A DNA stretch of 53,537 nucleotides, from NCBI GenBank assembly GCA_964448115.1, contig CAYUVA010000030.1, positions 2,512-56,048 of the forward strand, given 5' to 3'. The stretch comes from CAYUVA01 sp964448115 [NCBI: uncultured bacterium] (GTDB taxonomy: Bacteria > CAYUVA01). How positions within the stretch are numbered: position 1 is the stretch's first letter; each line of letters begins with the position of its first letter. The notes beneath the pieces are model-generated. The model had not been told where the DNA came from. It saw only the letters and a list, made by a program, of their open reading frames with translations, and ran no database searches. This document shows, one piece after another, positions 1 to 9,151 of the stretch. The translations under genes were made by a program, and so were the position numbers.

Positions 1-221
1 GTGCTGCTTGATACGGAGGTGAATTTTTTAAACTCTGGATTTTTATCGTCATCGAGCAAAACCTTTATATCGCAGTTATCTTTTGGGAACAATTCAATTA
101 ATCCTCTTGGTAGTGCGATTAATCCTTTGTCCAAGCGGCTTTTGGTGAGTTTTATAGTAGTATAGTCATAGTTAATAGTACTTTTTGTAATGATAGGTTT
201 AGAGTCTATGTTAATGTTCAT
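1..221 (-). CDS. Hypothetical protein, 3' end outside the window
   Basis: This reading frame starts with ATG at 221, preceded by an AGGTG ribosome site six bases upstream, and runs off the left edge after 73 codons without a stop. The visible part begins MNINIDSKPIITKST and continues with a pattern of short beta strands and a KDN/LLDDDKNPEF region. I do not recognise the family. It is about 45 bases downstream of the small gene at 267-494 on the same strand, so the two are probably cotranscribed. Both are clearly more AT-rich than the genes to the right, which hints at a different origin. The short length visible keeps the call uncertain. Confidence 0.55.
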   Translation of the reverse strand, partial: MNINIDSKPIITKSTINYDYTTIKLTKSRLDKGLIALPRGLIELFPKDNCDIKVLLDDDKNPEFKKFTSVSSS

Positions 222-266
222 TATTTTCACCTTTTGGGTTAAGATTTACTGCTATAATAAACAACA

Positions 267-494
267 TTACCAATATTTGTAGTACTCTCCAATAATGTTA
301 TCTCTAAGAGCAGTATAAAACATCTGCATTGTCTTATCGTAAAGCCATTCATATAGTTTACAGCATTTGTCATACTCCTCTTGGGTAAAACCGGGTTCCC
401 CATCTTCTTTTAATTCCTCTTCTAACTCGTTTATGACTATGTTTAACATACCATAGCTTTTGTTGGGTTTGAGAACTAACTTTTTCTTTTTCAT
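267..494 (-). CDS. Small acidic hypothetical protein, 75 aa
   Basis: The frame codes for a complete 75-residue protein with a basic N-terminus (MKKKKLVLKPNKSYG) followed by an acidic helical segment rich in Glu and a C-terminal stretch rich in Tyr, Trp and Met. It has no signal peptide or membrane segment and matches no family I know. An AGGA ribosome site sits about ten bases before the ATG at 494. Its low GC content and lysine-rich codon use match the partial gene at 1-221 and differ from the radical SAM gene that follows. The pair may be the edge of an acquired island. Confidence 0.55.
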   Translation of the reverse strand: MKKKKLVLKPNKSYGMLNIVINELEEELKEDGEPGFTQEEYDKCCKLYEWLYDKTMQMFYTALRDNIIGEYYKYW

Positions 495-533
495 TTATTC
501 ATCCTTTCATTGTAATAGGTTGAAAGATTTTTC

Positions 534-1985
534 TCAAACCTTTCCTATCCGTTTTGCCCATTTTTTCATTCGATATGTAAATAATGATAACACCAGCGTT
601 ATGGCGCTTTTTACCAGTATCCATAGCTTTGCCGGGGTGCTTATGGTCTTGAGCAGGTTCCATATAATGCGGGGACGAAAGTAAAACTCACGAAATGCCT
701 TGCTTTGATACTTCAAGATAAGCTCACGGGTCAAACCGTGCGGTATAAACAGCGGGTTCCAGTAGTTCATCACCCTCCAGTCATCGTTGAAATCACCATA
801 TTTATCTATATCGCGCAGCGCCTCGGTACCCGGTCCGGGAGTGAATGCCGATATATGAAAATCATCCAGGTCGATGCGCTTTATAAAATCTATGGACTTA
901 CGCATGGTTTCGGTTGTCTCCAGCGGCATCCCGATCATAAGGTACCCCCTGGTGAATATCCCCGCCTCCTTTGTCCATCGAAGCGCTTGCTCCACCTGCT
1001 CAAGCGTAATACCCTTCTTTATAACATCGAGTATCCTCTGGTCGCCACTTTCGATGCCGTAGGCTATCTGCCAGCAGCCAGCGCGTTTCATCAGCCTGAG
1101 CGTCTCTGCATCAACGATATCGACCCTTGAGGTTGCTGACCAGACCAGGTCGAGCTTCTCCTTGATTAAAACTTCGCAGACCTCGCGCAGGCGCCTTTTG
1201 TAGGTAACGAAGTTGTCATCGTGGAAGATTATATCCCTGATGCCGTACCTGTAATACAAGATTCGTATCATCTCCAGTAGGTACTCTGCGCTGTAGGCTC
1301 GCATCACATTGCCGAATACTCCGCCGGAGCAGAAGGTGCACTTGCCGGGACAGCCGCGGCTGGTGATAAGCGAGCTTGCCGGGAGGCGCTTGAAGGAGTT
1401 GGCAGCCGGGCGATAGTACCTGGTCAGCCAGGGCAGCAGATCCCAGGAGGGCATTGGAAGATCATCCAGATTATTTAGGCGCCGGCGGGGGGCGGTCTTG
1501 ATGATTCGACCATCCTGGCGGTACATCACCCCCGGAACATCGAACGGCCGGCTCTTATCGCTCAGATGATACAGCAGCTCGACAGTGGTGATATCCCCTT
1601 CGCCGCAGACGCCGTAATCGAAGGCATCGAAGCGCTCCATTGTATCCAGGGCGGCATTGCTGACATGGACTCCGCCGATGATGGTCGGGATACCGAGCGC
1701 CTCCTTGACCATCCCAGCCATCCTGGCAGCATTGTGAATGCTTATGGTCGTGGAGGTGAAGCCAACTGCATCCGGTTCAAGCTCCTTAAGCGCTGAGAGC
1801 GTTCCCTCGTAGCCTAAATGCAGCACCTCGGCGTCGATGATGCTGACCTGGAAGCCGTGTTTGCGGCAGTCCGAGGCGAGCTGAGCGATATTGAGCGGAG
1901 GTAGATGGCTCCCCCCGCTGCTTAGGTAGCCATACCTTTCCGCCATAGTTATCGGAGGATTTACCAGGCAAAAGTGATATCTCAC
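534..1985 (-). CDS. B12-binding radical SAM protein
   Basis: The 483-residue protein has the two-domain plan of cobalamin-binding radical SAM enzymes. Residues about 1-150 form the Rossmann-like B12-binding domain (start YHFCLVNPP, then IGGVHVSN near 103-110). The radical SAM barrel follows, with the cluster motif CPGKCTFC giving cysteines at 212, 216 and 219, and later the glycine-rich GIESGDQRILDVIKKG segment. Enzymes of this class methylate or rearrange unactivated carbons in lipids, cofactors or natural products; the substrate here cannot be read. The start is GTG at 1985, which fits the family's N-terminus, though the ribosome site is weak. The last 40 residues are basic and hydrophobic, so membrane association is possible. 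Confidence 0.9.
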   Translation of the reverse strand: MRYHFCLVNPPITMAERYGYLSSGGSHLPPLNIAQLASDCRKHGFQVSIIDAEVLHLGYEGTLSALKELEPDAVGFTSTTISIHNAARMAGMVKEALGIPTIIGGVHVSNAALDTMERFDAFDYGVCGEGDITTVELLYHLSDKSRPFDVPGVMYRQDGRIIKTAPRRRLNNLDDLPMPSWDLLPWLTRYYRPAANSFKRLPASSLITSRGCPGKCTFCSGGVFGNVMRAYSAEYLLEMIRILYYRYGIRDIIFHDDNFVTYKRRLREVCEVLIKEKLDLVWSATSRVDIVDAETLRLMKRAGCWQIAYGIESGDQRILDVIKKGITLEQVEQALRWTKEAGIFTRGYLMIGMPLETTETMRKSIDFIKRIDLDDFHISAFTPGPGTEALRDIDKYGDFNDDWRVMNYWNPLFIPHGLTRELILKYQSKAFREFYFRPRIIWNLLKTISTPAKLWILVKSAITLVLSLFTYRMKKWAKRIGKV

Positions 1986-2003
1986 TGATTGATCGGCTCT
2001 AAT

Positions 2004-2636
2004 TTATCTTGCACCAAAGGCGATGGTCATAGTCCCGCCGAATATCAGGGCATTCCCATTCATATCTTTCATGACCGGAGAGTCCTCTAGCGTTTCCTCA
2101 TCCCAGGCATTATAATGATACTTACAGAACAACCCAATTAGAAAGTTCGGGGTTATATGCCCGTCAATCCCCAAGCCGGTATATAGGGTGAATGCGCCCA
2201 GACCATCAGTCTCGTCGTAATAGTAGTAATCATAAGGAAAAGAATGACGCCAGGAATCGTAGCGCCAGGTCAGCAGGCTGAATCCCATACCGCCGCTAAG
2301 ATACAGATGCAGCGGTCTATCCGGTGGCGTGAGAGCCAGTCTAATCCCGCCCAAGAAACTGGTGTATCCAGCGGACTCGATGTAATTACGTTCCGGGCTG
2401 ACGCCCAATAGGTCGAGATGCCCCTCCAAGGCTATGACCGGGCTCATCCAGTATCCGACGGTGAAGCCGATGCCACCGCCTAAATCTGCGATCTCTTGCC
2501 CCACATCGCCGCCGATGCCCATGAACTGGAGGCGACCGCTCAGATAAAAGGGGCTTCCAGCATCATCGCCATAAGCCAAAGGTGAAAACATCAACATTAT
2601 CACGAGAAAAGTCCCCACTATCATCCCTTTTTTCAT
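2004..2636 (-). CDS. Outer-membrane beta-barrel-like protein
   Basis: I place the start at ATG 2636 because an AGGAG ribosome site lies seven bases before it and a good signal peptide follows (MKKGMIVGTFLVIMLMFSPLAYG). A longer frame opens at 2732, but its extra residues look non-coding. The mature 185 or so residues alternate polar and hydrophobic residues and are rich in Gly, Tyr and Phe (for example GIGFTVGYWMSPVIALEGHL), ending in IAFGAR, as expected of an eight-stranded outer-membrane barrel. Function is unknown; such small barrels are often structural or adhesive. It is 18 bases upstream of the radical SAM gene at 534-1985 on the same strand. Confidence 0.7.
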   Translation of the reverse strand: MKKGMIVGTFLVIMLMFSPLAYGDDAGSPFYLSGRLQFMGIGGDVGQEIADLGGGIGFTVGYWMSPVIALEGHLDLLGVSPERNYIESAGYTSFLGGIRLALTPPDRPLHLYLSGGMGFSLLTWRYDSWRHSFPYDYYYYDETDGLGAFTLYTGLGIDGHITPNFLIGLFCKYHYNAWDEETLEDSPVMKDMNGNALIFGGTMTIAFGAR

Positions 2637-2744
2637 AATCATTCTCCTTCTAGCATTCTTTGATCGATCATAATCATGTTTCCGACAGGGGATATTATAT
2701 TGGATTATGGTCAGCTTAACAAGCTGTGCCAATAGAAGCGCTAC

Positions 2745-5390
2745 CTATTCACCTACCAGCAGCCTAAGCGAGTCGGAAGTATTGCCGGACACATCGTAAG
2801 CCCTGTAGTCAAGCTCCATCCGCTGCGGGGGGATGCCAGCGCCTACCTGAGCCATGAATGAATAAAGATTGTCCCCGGCGACCCAGTCCAAGGCTCCACC
2901 ATCATCGCTAAGATATAGACCGGTGCCTAATCCCTGCCACATCATCTCTATACGATCCAGGTCCTCATCCAGGCAATAGACCAAAATGGTCAAGAAGCCG
3001 CCAGACCTGGTGGTTATATAAGTATCAGCATAACCTACAAGCATCACCTGGGGCGGCGAGTAATCGACACTTACGATGACAGGCTCGCTAGGTGCCGATG
3101 TATATTTGAACTTGTCAATTGCCCGCGCGGTCAAGGTGTATCTCCCATCAGCCGGTATCTCCCAATGATAAAACCAGTCCTTTGTCCCCCCCGCATTGTT
3201 CCAGGTCTGCGAGTTATCCCAACTGACCTGAACCAGCTCGACTCCAATACCGGCATCGAGTGCTCGTCCAGAGATGGTGATCTCGCTTTCGTTTATGGTA
3301 ATGCCGCTGACTGGCTCGGTGATATAGACTGTAGGTGGCGAACTATCCTGGGTCGAGGATTCCGTGTTTGACCAGCCGCTCTCGTATCCTTCATCGCTCT
3401 TGGCTTTGACCTTGTAATCATATCTTACCCCATCCTTGAGCGAGTAAAAGGTGAAGTTCAGGTTTGGTATCCACCCGGAGTTCTGCACTTCCTTTAGTAC
3501 ATTCGATTTCGCTTCAGCCCAGTATAATGCTGCACCGCTATCGCTCTCATCGCTCCAGTAGATTGAATTGCTGTAACCACTTGTGTATGGAGGTTCTGCT
3601 TGAAGTTGCGGTGGATTGGGAACAACCGGGGTAACCGTGGGCGTGGAGCTAGGTGGCGGGGTTGGGCTTACGGTCGGCGTATCAGTGCTGGTCGGTGTTT
3701 GCGTTCTGGTCGGCGTGTCGGTCGGTGTCGGGGTAGGTGGACTCAGATCCACATAGCAGGATGCCTCGGACTCGCTCTTTCCCGGCTCCTCGTTACCTAC
3801 CCAGTCGGTTCCCAGGGTATAGAAGTCATAGACCCCGCTCCCCGGTGCCAAAAACAGGATCGGGCTGGTCGAGAAATAGCCGTAATAGCTTATCCAATTC
3901 GAGTAATTGCGCTTGAACTTCAAGGTTACATGCCTCAAGCCGCTGGTCGCATCGCTTCCTTCATAAGGAACATACACCTGCTGTGTTGTCCAGTTTTCAT
4001 TCAGGTCGCTGCTAGCGCGGGTAACCGGCGGGGAAGCATCCATGATCGTATATGTGCTGTCCGACCAGCCAGACTCGGCGCCAGTGATATTTCTTGCCTT
4101 GACCCTGAAGAAGTGCGGTGCTCCATCGTATAAGTTCTCGAACAGATAGCTTTGCACCGTGATCCAACCACTGTTTGCGTAGATGCTTCCAAAATCCTCT
4201 GAAAGCGAGCATTCCGCATAGTAATGGGTAGCCCCGGAATGCCACTCATCTGTCCAGGCTACCGAGGTGAAGTCGCCGCGAGAGTACTGGGGTAGATTGC
4301 CTATCTGTGGGATATTAGGAGGGGATGGGGTGGCAGTGGGAGTCGAGGACCAGGTCGGAGAGTTGGTGCAGGTAGGGGTCGCTGTGGGCGTGTAGGTCGG
4401 ATCGCTGACCTCGATCTTCAGCATATCTATTAGTAACAACCTGCAATTGTCATTATCCTCATCCTCAGTGTAATCACGCATACCGATGGCGAACCAGTCA
4501 TCGGTAAGCCGAGCTTGAAGGTCAGATCTTGCAGTTGAGCCGAGATCCCTGAAGCCGCTGGCACTGGGATAATACCCCGGATTGCCCATGTACCAGTTGG
4601 TGATATAAGCGTTGCCGTTGCCACAATCATTAAAAAGATCGCGCGGCGGACCGCTGGTGTAATCGACCATTATATCGCTGCCGGTCTGGCTGGGGCGATA
4701 AGACATGTGCATAAGGTTCAGGTTTGTATAGTAAGCGCTCACATCGCTCGGCGGTGGCTCGCTGGCAACCTGCATCCTCACCCCGAAGTAGGTGATATCG
4801 GTGTAATCGGGCAGAACGCCGATATTGAACTCGCAGAAGCCGCGCATGTAGTTGTCGTTTTCACTAAATAAACCGCTTTTATAAGCTCCGCTATAGCCCC
4901 AATAATCCGGTCCATACTTCGAGTAGGTGGTGCTGCCGATCCAGGGATCCCACTTATAACACAAGCCGTGATAGTTAGGGACTATATAGGTCGGCATGCC
5001 AAGCAGCGACTCAAGCGGATTGCCGTATAGATGTATCTGCAATAGATCAAGAGGGCTGGTAAACACACTTAGGGGTATCATCGGATTAGTCAGGTAATCG
5101 AGCAATGTATGGTCGATCTCTATCCAATTGCCATTCGGCGCCTTGTAATGCAAAGGGTGAGTGGCGATATAATAGACTCGCCTGCCATTGGGCATAAGAT
5201 ATGCCTTGGAGAACATGCTGCGCCGGGAGATGATCTCCTGGTGATCCTTGAGATTACGGAAAAAGGCGCGGTTGTTTTGGAGAGGATTATTGTCCACCCC
5301 ATGGAGGTAGGAGTCTGCCAGACCGAACCAAGATAGCAGTATTAAAAAGGCTCCCAGCGAGGCTCGAATGATGATTGACCCTTTATCCAT
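2745..5390 (-). CDS. Large secreted surface protein with Thr-Pro linkers and FN3/Ig-like domains
   Basis: The 881-residue protein starts with an uncleaved or cleaved signal segment (residues 6-26, IIIRASLGAFLILLSWFGLAD). Residues about 30-340 form a domain I do not recognise, rich in Tyr, Asn and Trp. Two Thr-Pro linkers (TPTATPTCTNSPTWSSTPT near 345 and TPTPTDTPTRTQTPT near 555) separate fibronectin-like modules that share a pattern ending FRVKARN...ESGWSDS or YKVKAKS...ESGWSNT. An Ig-like module (about 690-790, SGITINESEITISGRALD) and a final beta domain follow. No LPXTG, dockerin or PEP-CTERM tail is visible. It is probably an extracellular or periplasmic scaffold or adhesin. Confidence 0.75.
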   Translation of the reverse strand: MDKGSIIIRASLGAFLILLSWFGLADSYLHGVDNNPLQNNRAFFRNLKDHQEIISRRSMFSKAYLMPNGRRVYYIATHPLHYKAPNGNWIEIDHTLLDYLTNPMIPLSVFTSPLDLLQIHLYGNPLESLLGMPTYIVPNYHGLCYKWDPWIGSTTYSKYGPDYWGYSGAYKSGLFSENDNYMRGFCEFNIGVLPDYTDITYFGVRMQVASEPPPSDVSAYYTNLNLMHMSYRPSQTGSDIMVDYTSGPPRDLFNDCGNGNAYITNWYMGNPGYYPSASGFRDLGSTARSDLQARLTDDWFAIGMRDYTEDEDNDNCRLLLIDMLKIEVSDPTYTPTATPTCTNSPTWSSTPTATPSPPNIPQIGNLPQYSRGDFTSVAWTDEWHSGATHYYAECSLSEDFGSIYANSGWITVQSYLFENLYDGAPHFFRVKARNITGAESGWSDSTYTIMDASPPVTRASSDLNENWTTQQVYVPYEGSDATSGLRHVTLKFKRNYSNWISYYGYFSTSPILFLAPGSGVYDFYTLGTDWVGNEEPGKSESEASCYVDLSPPTPTPTDTPTRTQTPTSTDTPTVSPTPPPSSTPTVTPVVPNPPQLQAEPPYTSGYSNSIYWSDESDSGAALYWAEAKSNVLKEVQNSGWIPNLNFTFYSLKDGVRYDYKVKAKSDEGYESGWSNTESSTQDSSPPTVYITEPVSGITINESEITISGRALDAGIGVELVQVSWDNSQTWNNAGGTKDWFYHWEIPADGRYTLTARAIDKFKYTSAPSEPVIVSVDYSPPQVMLVGYADTYITTRSGGFLTILVYCLDEDLDRIEMMWQGLGTGLYLSDDGGALDWVAGDNLYSFMAQVGAGIPPQRMELDYRAYDVSGNTSDSLRLLVGE

Positions 5391-5426
5391 CGGAATTTCA
5401 GAAATGTTCTCTGGTTACTCATATTT

Positions 5427-5455
5427 ATTGTTATCCAACAGGCACGCTTTGTCAA
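5427..5455 (-). promoter_or_regulatory. Sigma-70-like promoter for the surface protein gene
   Basis: On the minus strand TTGACA (5455-5450) is followed after 17 bases by AACAAT (5432-5427), four of six matches to the -10 consensus. It lies about 37 bases before the start at 5390. The call rests on sequence match and position only. Confidence 0.45.
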
Positions 5456-5622
5456 TTGATTTCACTGCTGGTCTGCGAAACCTTTACTTTTTGAACTGAT
5501 CCAGCTTGATGAAAATCTTTAATGTAATAAAGTTACTCGGCAGTGATGATTTTGATCAGTACGGAAAATGAACGAGCCAAAAACAATAACCAGGGACCAA
5601 AGCCTAACATCACAAGCCTAAT

Positions 5623-7113
5623 ATGAAGATCCTGCTGATAAGACCACCTTATTCCAGGCTGCGGGGCAGCGGGCATACTGCATATTTTCCCCTCGGTCTA
5701 GGCTACCTGGCAGCGGTTACCAGGGATATAGCAGAGGTCGCCATCTATAATGCAGACAATCCCAAGCCATCAGATCCGCCGATCTCCTACAGCAAGGCAT
5801 CGGTCTTCTACACACGCAGCAAGGCATTTCATGCATACCTAGAGGCGCTGGATGATCCCAGCCACCCAGTCTGGGCTGATACCAAGCAGGTGATATACGA
5901 TTTCAAGCCTGATCTGGTGGGGATCTCGGTGCTATCGGCTGAGGTCGGTTCTGCCTTGGCGGTCAGCGAGCTGGTAAAGCGCATCGACAGCGAGATTACA
6001 GTGGTTTGGGGTGGGGTGCATCCCAGCTTCGTGATCGAGCAATCGATCGCTAGCCCGGCGGTCGATTATTTAATTCTATACGAGGCTGAGCTTAGCTTTC
6101 GAGAACTTATTGTTCAGCTTGGTAGTGCAAATCCCGATTTAACCCGTGTCCCTGGCTTGGTTTATCGCAGGGGCGATTCTATCGAGGTCAATCAACCAGC
6201 GCCGCTCATTGGAGATCTCGACTCTTTACCATTTCCGGCAAAGGACCTGGCTCTGTTTCCAAAGCAATACCATCCGCTCTCATGGGGCAGTATTATCGGT
6301 GCGCGGGGATGCCCCTACAAGTGCGCATTTTGCAGCTCAAGGGATTTTTGGCAGAATCGGACGCGCTATCGAAGCCCAAATTCCATAGTTGAAGAGATCA
6401 AGCATATAATAGCCAAATACAAGGTGCGCTATTTCTCATTCTGGGATGATTCCTTTTCCCTGAAGAGATCTTGGACACTGGAGCTTTGCAAAGCGATCGT
6501 GGAGCATGGTTTGAACATATACTGGCGCACTGCCACCCGGGTGGATCTCATCGATGATGAGATGCTTCGATATATGAAGAAAGCTGGATGCGTTCAATTG
6601 GAGCTAGGCGTTGAATCCGGCAGCCCACGGATCTCACAAATGATAGATAAACAGATCGACCTTGCAAAGATAAAACCCGCCGTGTCCGCAATCAGAAACG
6701 CTGGCATCGCCTGTGGAGCTTTCTTCATGGCTGGATTCCCTAAAGAGACCGAGCAAGATATAGCGCAAACATTTCAACTAATGCAGCAAATATCGGCTGA
6801 TGAGCTTGTGCTTAACATCTTCGATCCCATGCCCGGAGCGCCTCTTTTTAAGCAGGCAGTAGAACTGGGATTGATAGAGCAATCCCCTGATTGGTCTCGA
6901 TTCCCCTACTGGCCTGATGCTCACTATGTGAAAGATATAGAAGCCCAACAATTCAACGAGATTGTCGAGCGCATAGCCTCCTTCGTGTTCAGGTACAATA
7001 ACTCACCCCAGGTATTATACCGGCGCCTAAAGCCCAAATTCTTAGCTGCTATAAAGACTGACCCTATCTCTTTAATAAAACGTGCTTATTCAATGGTAAA
7101 GCTAAAGAAATAA
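5623..7113 (+). CDS. B12-binding radical SAM protein
   Basis: This 496-residue protein opens with MKILLIRPPYSRLRGSG, the usual first strand of a cobalamin-binding domain, and has WGGVHPSF near residues 129-136. The radical SAM motif CPYKCAFC gives cysteines at 230, 234 and 237, and GVESGSPRISQMIDKQ is the later SAM-binding segment. It is similar in plan to the proteins at 534-1985 and 14144-15514, but the substrate-binding C-terminal parts differ, so the three are probably not redundant. It stands alone on the plus strand between minus-strand genes. No strong ribosome site precedes the ATG, but the start fits the family. Confidence 0.9.
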   Translation: MKILLIRPPYSRLRGSGHTAYFPLGLGYLAAVTRDIAEVAIYNADNPKPSDPPISYSKASVFYTRSKAFHAYLEALDDPSHPVWADTKQVIYDFKPDLVGISVLSAEVGSALAVSELVKRIDSEITVVWGGVHPSFVIEQSIASPAVDYLILYEAELSFRELIVQLGSANPDLTRVPGLVYRRGDSIEVNQPAPLIGDLDSLPFPAKDLALFPKQYHPLSWGSIIGARGCPYKCAFCSSRDFWQNRTRYRSPNSIVEEIKHIIAKYKVRYFSFWDDSFSLKRSWTLELCKAIVEHGLNIYWRTATRVDLIDDEMLRYMKKAGCVQLELGVESGSPRISQMIDKQIDLAKIKPAVSAIRNAGIACGAFFMAGFPKETEQDIAQTFQLMQQISADELVLNIFDPMPGAPLFKQAVELGLIEQSPDWSRFPYWPDAHYVKDIEAQQFNEIVERIASFVFRYNNSPQVLYRRLKPKFLAAIKTDPISLIKRAYSMVKLKK

Positions 7114-7162
7114 TTTACTTTATGCCAACTTGTCAGCTAAAGCGATAGATAAATGCTTTTCC

Positions 7163-7717
7163 TTACATTCTATGTGCGAACCAGGAGCCACCTTGTGCAT
7201 TATCGAGCCTGGTCCACTGACCTTGCAGATCCTCGTTGATCAACAGCGCCTGGAACTCGAAGCGCACGCCGGTAACCGAGGTGGCGTTGAATACCAGCTC
7301 ATCATCAACAAAGGTCCCTATCTCCAACGGAGCATCCAGGAAGTATCCGTCGCTGGTGTTAATGGTTCCGGTAACCTGGGCGCCCATCTGTTCCAGATCC
7401 AAAACAATGGTAGGATCTTCAGATGCACCGGTGCCATAAACCAGCCCCTCCCATCTGCCGGTTAGCCCAGCCGGTGGGGTAGGCGTCGGCGTCTTATCGC
7501 CCCAGTCGCTGGGGGTTGGAGTTGCTGTGGCATTAGGATCCGGGGTGCCGGTTTCTTGGGGGGTCTCGGTCGCCTCCGGGGTAGGGGTGAAGGTGTTTCC
7601 CGGTTCTATGATGTTCTCATCGTCCTCTTCACAGGCAGTGAAAAGCACCAGGGATATGGCTGCGATTATTATTATCCCGAAAAGTATTGCTATCCTAGCT
7701 GGTACCATTTTATCCAT
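7163..7717 (-). CDS. Lipoprotein with Thr-Pro linker and small beta-barrel-like domain
   Basis: The protein of up to 184 residues has an N-terminal hydrophobic segment ending LFTAC, a plausible though imperfect lipobox with Cys at residue 29. An acidic stretch and a Thr-Pro linker (TPTPEATETPQETGTP) follow, then about 95 residues beginning TGRWEGLVYG that look like a compact all-beta domain. The C-terminal pattern resembles that of the secreted protein at 42823-43791. The ribosome site GAGGAG almost touches the first ATG at 7717, so the ATG at 7708 (MVPARIA) has better spacing and may be the true start. It is probably anchored in the outer or inner membrane; function is unknown. Confidence 0.75.
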   Translation of the reverse strand: MDKMVPARIAILFGIIIIAAISLVLFTACEEDDENIIEPGNTFTPTPEATETPQETGTPDPNATATPTPSDWGDKTPTPTPPAGLTGRWEGLVYGTGASEDPTIVLDLEQMGAQVTGTINTSDGYFLDAPLEIGTFVDDELVFNATSVTGVRFEFQALLINEDLQGQWTRLDNAQGGSWFAHRM

Positions 7718-7743
7718 TCTCCTCGTCGAATGTTACCTAATCA

Positions 7744-7772
7744 ATACTATTTCCATGATACGCTTTTGTCAA
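7744..7772 (-). promoter_or_regulatory. Sigma-70-like promoter for the lipoprotein gene
   Basis: TTGACA (7772-7767, minus strand) and TAGTAT (7749-7744) are separated by 17 bases. The -35 box is a full match and the -10 box matches at four positions. The element lies about 27 bases before the lipoprotein start. Confidence 0.5.
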
Positions 7773-7799
7773 ATCAAACTTGCATTGTAGATCCATACC

Positions 7800-9137
7800 T
7801 TATCTCAAGCTCGATGCGATCCCTAGGATCTTATCAAGCATTTCGTCTGCCATCATCTCCCATGAGCGCTGGCTTGCCATCTGTTTTCCCTTGGGGTTGG
7901 ATCCCTGTTCAAGTGCCTTCTTGCACTTCTGGAGATATTCCTCCTTGTTAAAGGCAATATGCACAACATCTTTGTAAAAGCGGATAACATCCGGCACATC
8001 AGTGGAGACGATCGCTTTGTCTGCTGCTAGGTACTCGAGCACCTTGACCGGGTGGATGGACCTAGTTGCGGGATTGATCAGGTAGGGCAAGAGACACACA
8101 TCGAATGCCTTGAGATAGGAAGGCAGCGCCTGGTAATCCTTCAATCCAAGATAATAGATATTAGGCAAGTCTTCACCAACCTTAAAATCAGGATCGCATG
8201 CGGGGTCATTGATCATAACCTTAAGAGGGGACTTGAATCTAGCTAGAACATAATTTCTCTGCACCGGTCCTACTAGCACTATGCTCCACTGGGGCATGGA
8301 CCTGGCAAGAAATACCAAAAGTTCTCCATCCAACCTCTCGTTTACCGATCCCATGTATCCTAAGATGGGACGGGGTATCTTAGCGATATCCTCTGGTAAC
8401 TCTAGGTTTTCTTGGGTTACAGATGCGAAATGCTCGAAATCGACTCCACAGGGGATATAGAATATCCTCTGGTGGTATCTTTTGTATTTCTCGAATAACC
8501 AGCTTGTGCCAGTAAAGACCAGGTTCGCAGCCTTAAGCAGCCTCTTCTCCATCGCGACAGCGGCTGCCGGTATCCAGTCATAGGCGGTGTAGTCATCGAT
8601 GATATCATACAATAGAAGTTTCTCTCCTAGCCCATGCGCCAGGAAGTCTGACATAGGATCATTGGTATAAAGGCAGTATCGTTGGATATTGTGTGAGACA
8701 ATAACTTCCCTGATATAAGCTCGCAGCAGCGCATTGTTGAGCCTTCGGGTGAGCATGGCTGATCGCTCGCCGGGAAAGATCAACCGGCGATGCACCTTGA
8801 TGCCGCTTTTATGTTCTAATATCCTCTCTCTCCTAAACTTAAAGATGCCATCCAATACATGATGTAAGGGGATTGGCGAGAAATATATCGTCTCGTACTT
8901 TTCAGCCAGTCGTGCAGCCAAATGCTGCGGTCTTTGCCACACACCACCCCACTTGACCATCGGGTACAGGATGAAAGCCATCGATGGTTTATCTTTGCTT
9001 AGACCAGGTCGTGATTGGTATAGGCGAAACCTGATCATCTCAAAAGGGATCTTCCATGCGCTATACACAAGCAGGCATAATGATGCCATTAACAGCTTTG
9101 CTACACTCCGAAGATCAGCGATAGGTTTGCCCATCAT
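7800..9137 (-). CDS. Glycosyltransferase, GT-B (group 1) type
   Basis: The 445-residue protein contains an N-terminal amphipathic or hydrophobic segment (residues about 13-30), then the N-lobe motif GGVWQRPQHLAARLAEKYE, typical of bacterial group 1 transferases. The C-lobe includes RPILGYMGSVNERLDGELL near 270 and a later donor-site region, SIHPVKVLEYLAADKAIVSTD near 380. These transferases add a sugar from a nucleotide donor to a membrane-linked acceptor. It begins 14 bases after the stop of the flavoprotein gene at 9152-10447 and is surely cotranscribed with it. The acceptor and the sugar are not readable. Confidence 0.88.
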   Translation of the reverse strand: MMGKPIADLRSVAKLLMASLCLLVYSAWKIPFEMIRFRLYQSRPGLSKDKPSMAFILYPMVKWGGVWQRPQHLAARLAEKYETIYFSPIPLHHVLDGIFKFRRERILEHKSGIKVHRRLIFPGERSAMLTRRLNNALLRAYIREVIVSHNIQRYCLYTNDPMSDFLAHGLGEKLLLYDIIDDYTAYDWIPAAAVAMEKRLLKAANLVFTGTSWLFEKYKRYHQRIFYIPCGVDFEHFASVTQENLELPEDIAKIPRPILGYMGSVNERLDGELLVFLARSMPQWSIVLVGPVQRNYVLARFKSPLKVMINDPACDPDFKVGEDLPNIYYLGLKDYQALPSYLKAFDVCLLPYLINPATRSIHPVKVLEYLAADKAIVSTDVPDVIRFYKDVVHIAFNKEEYLQKCKKALEQGSNPKGKQMASQRSWEMMADEMLDKILGIASSLR

Positions 9138-9151
9138 AGCGCCAGAAGATG

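Noticed and set aside
3600-4400. CRISPR-like repetition of G/C-rich words
   Set aside because: These are codons of Thr-Pro linkers and FN3-like modules in the surface protein at 2745-5390; units are irregular and coding.
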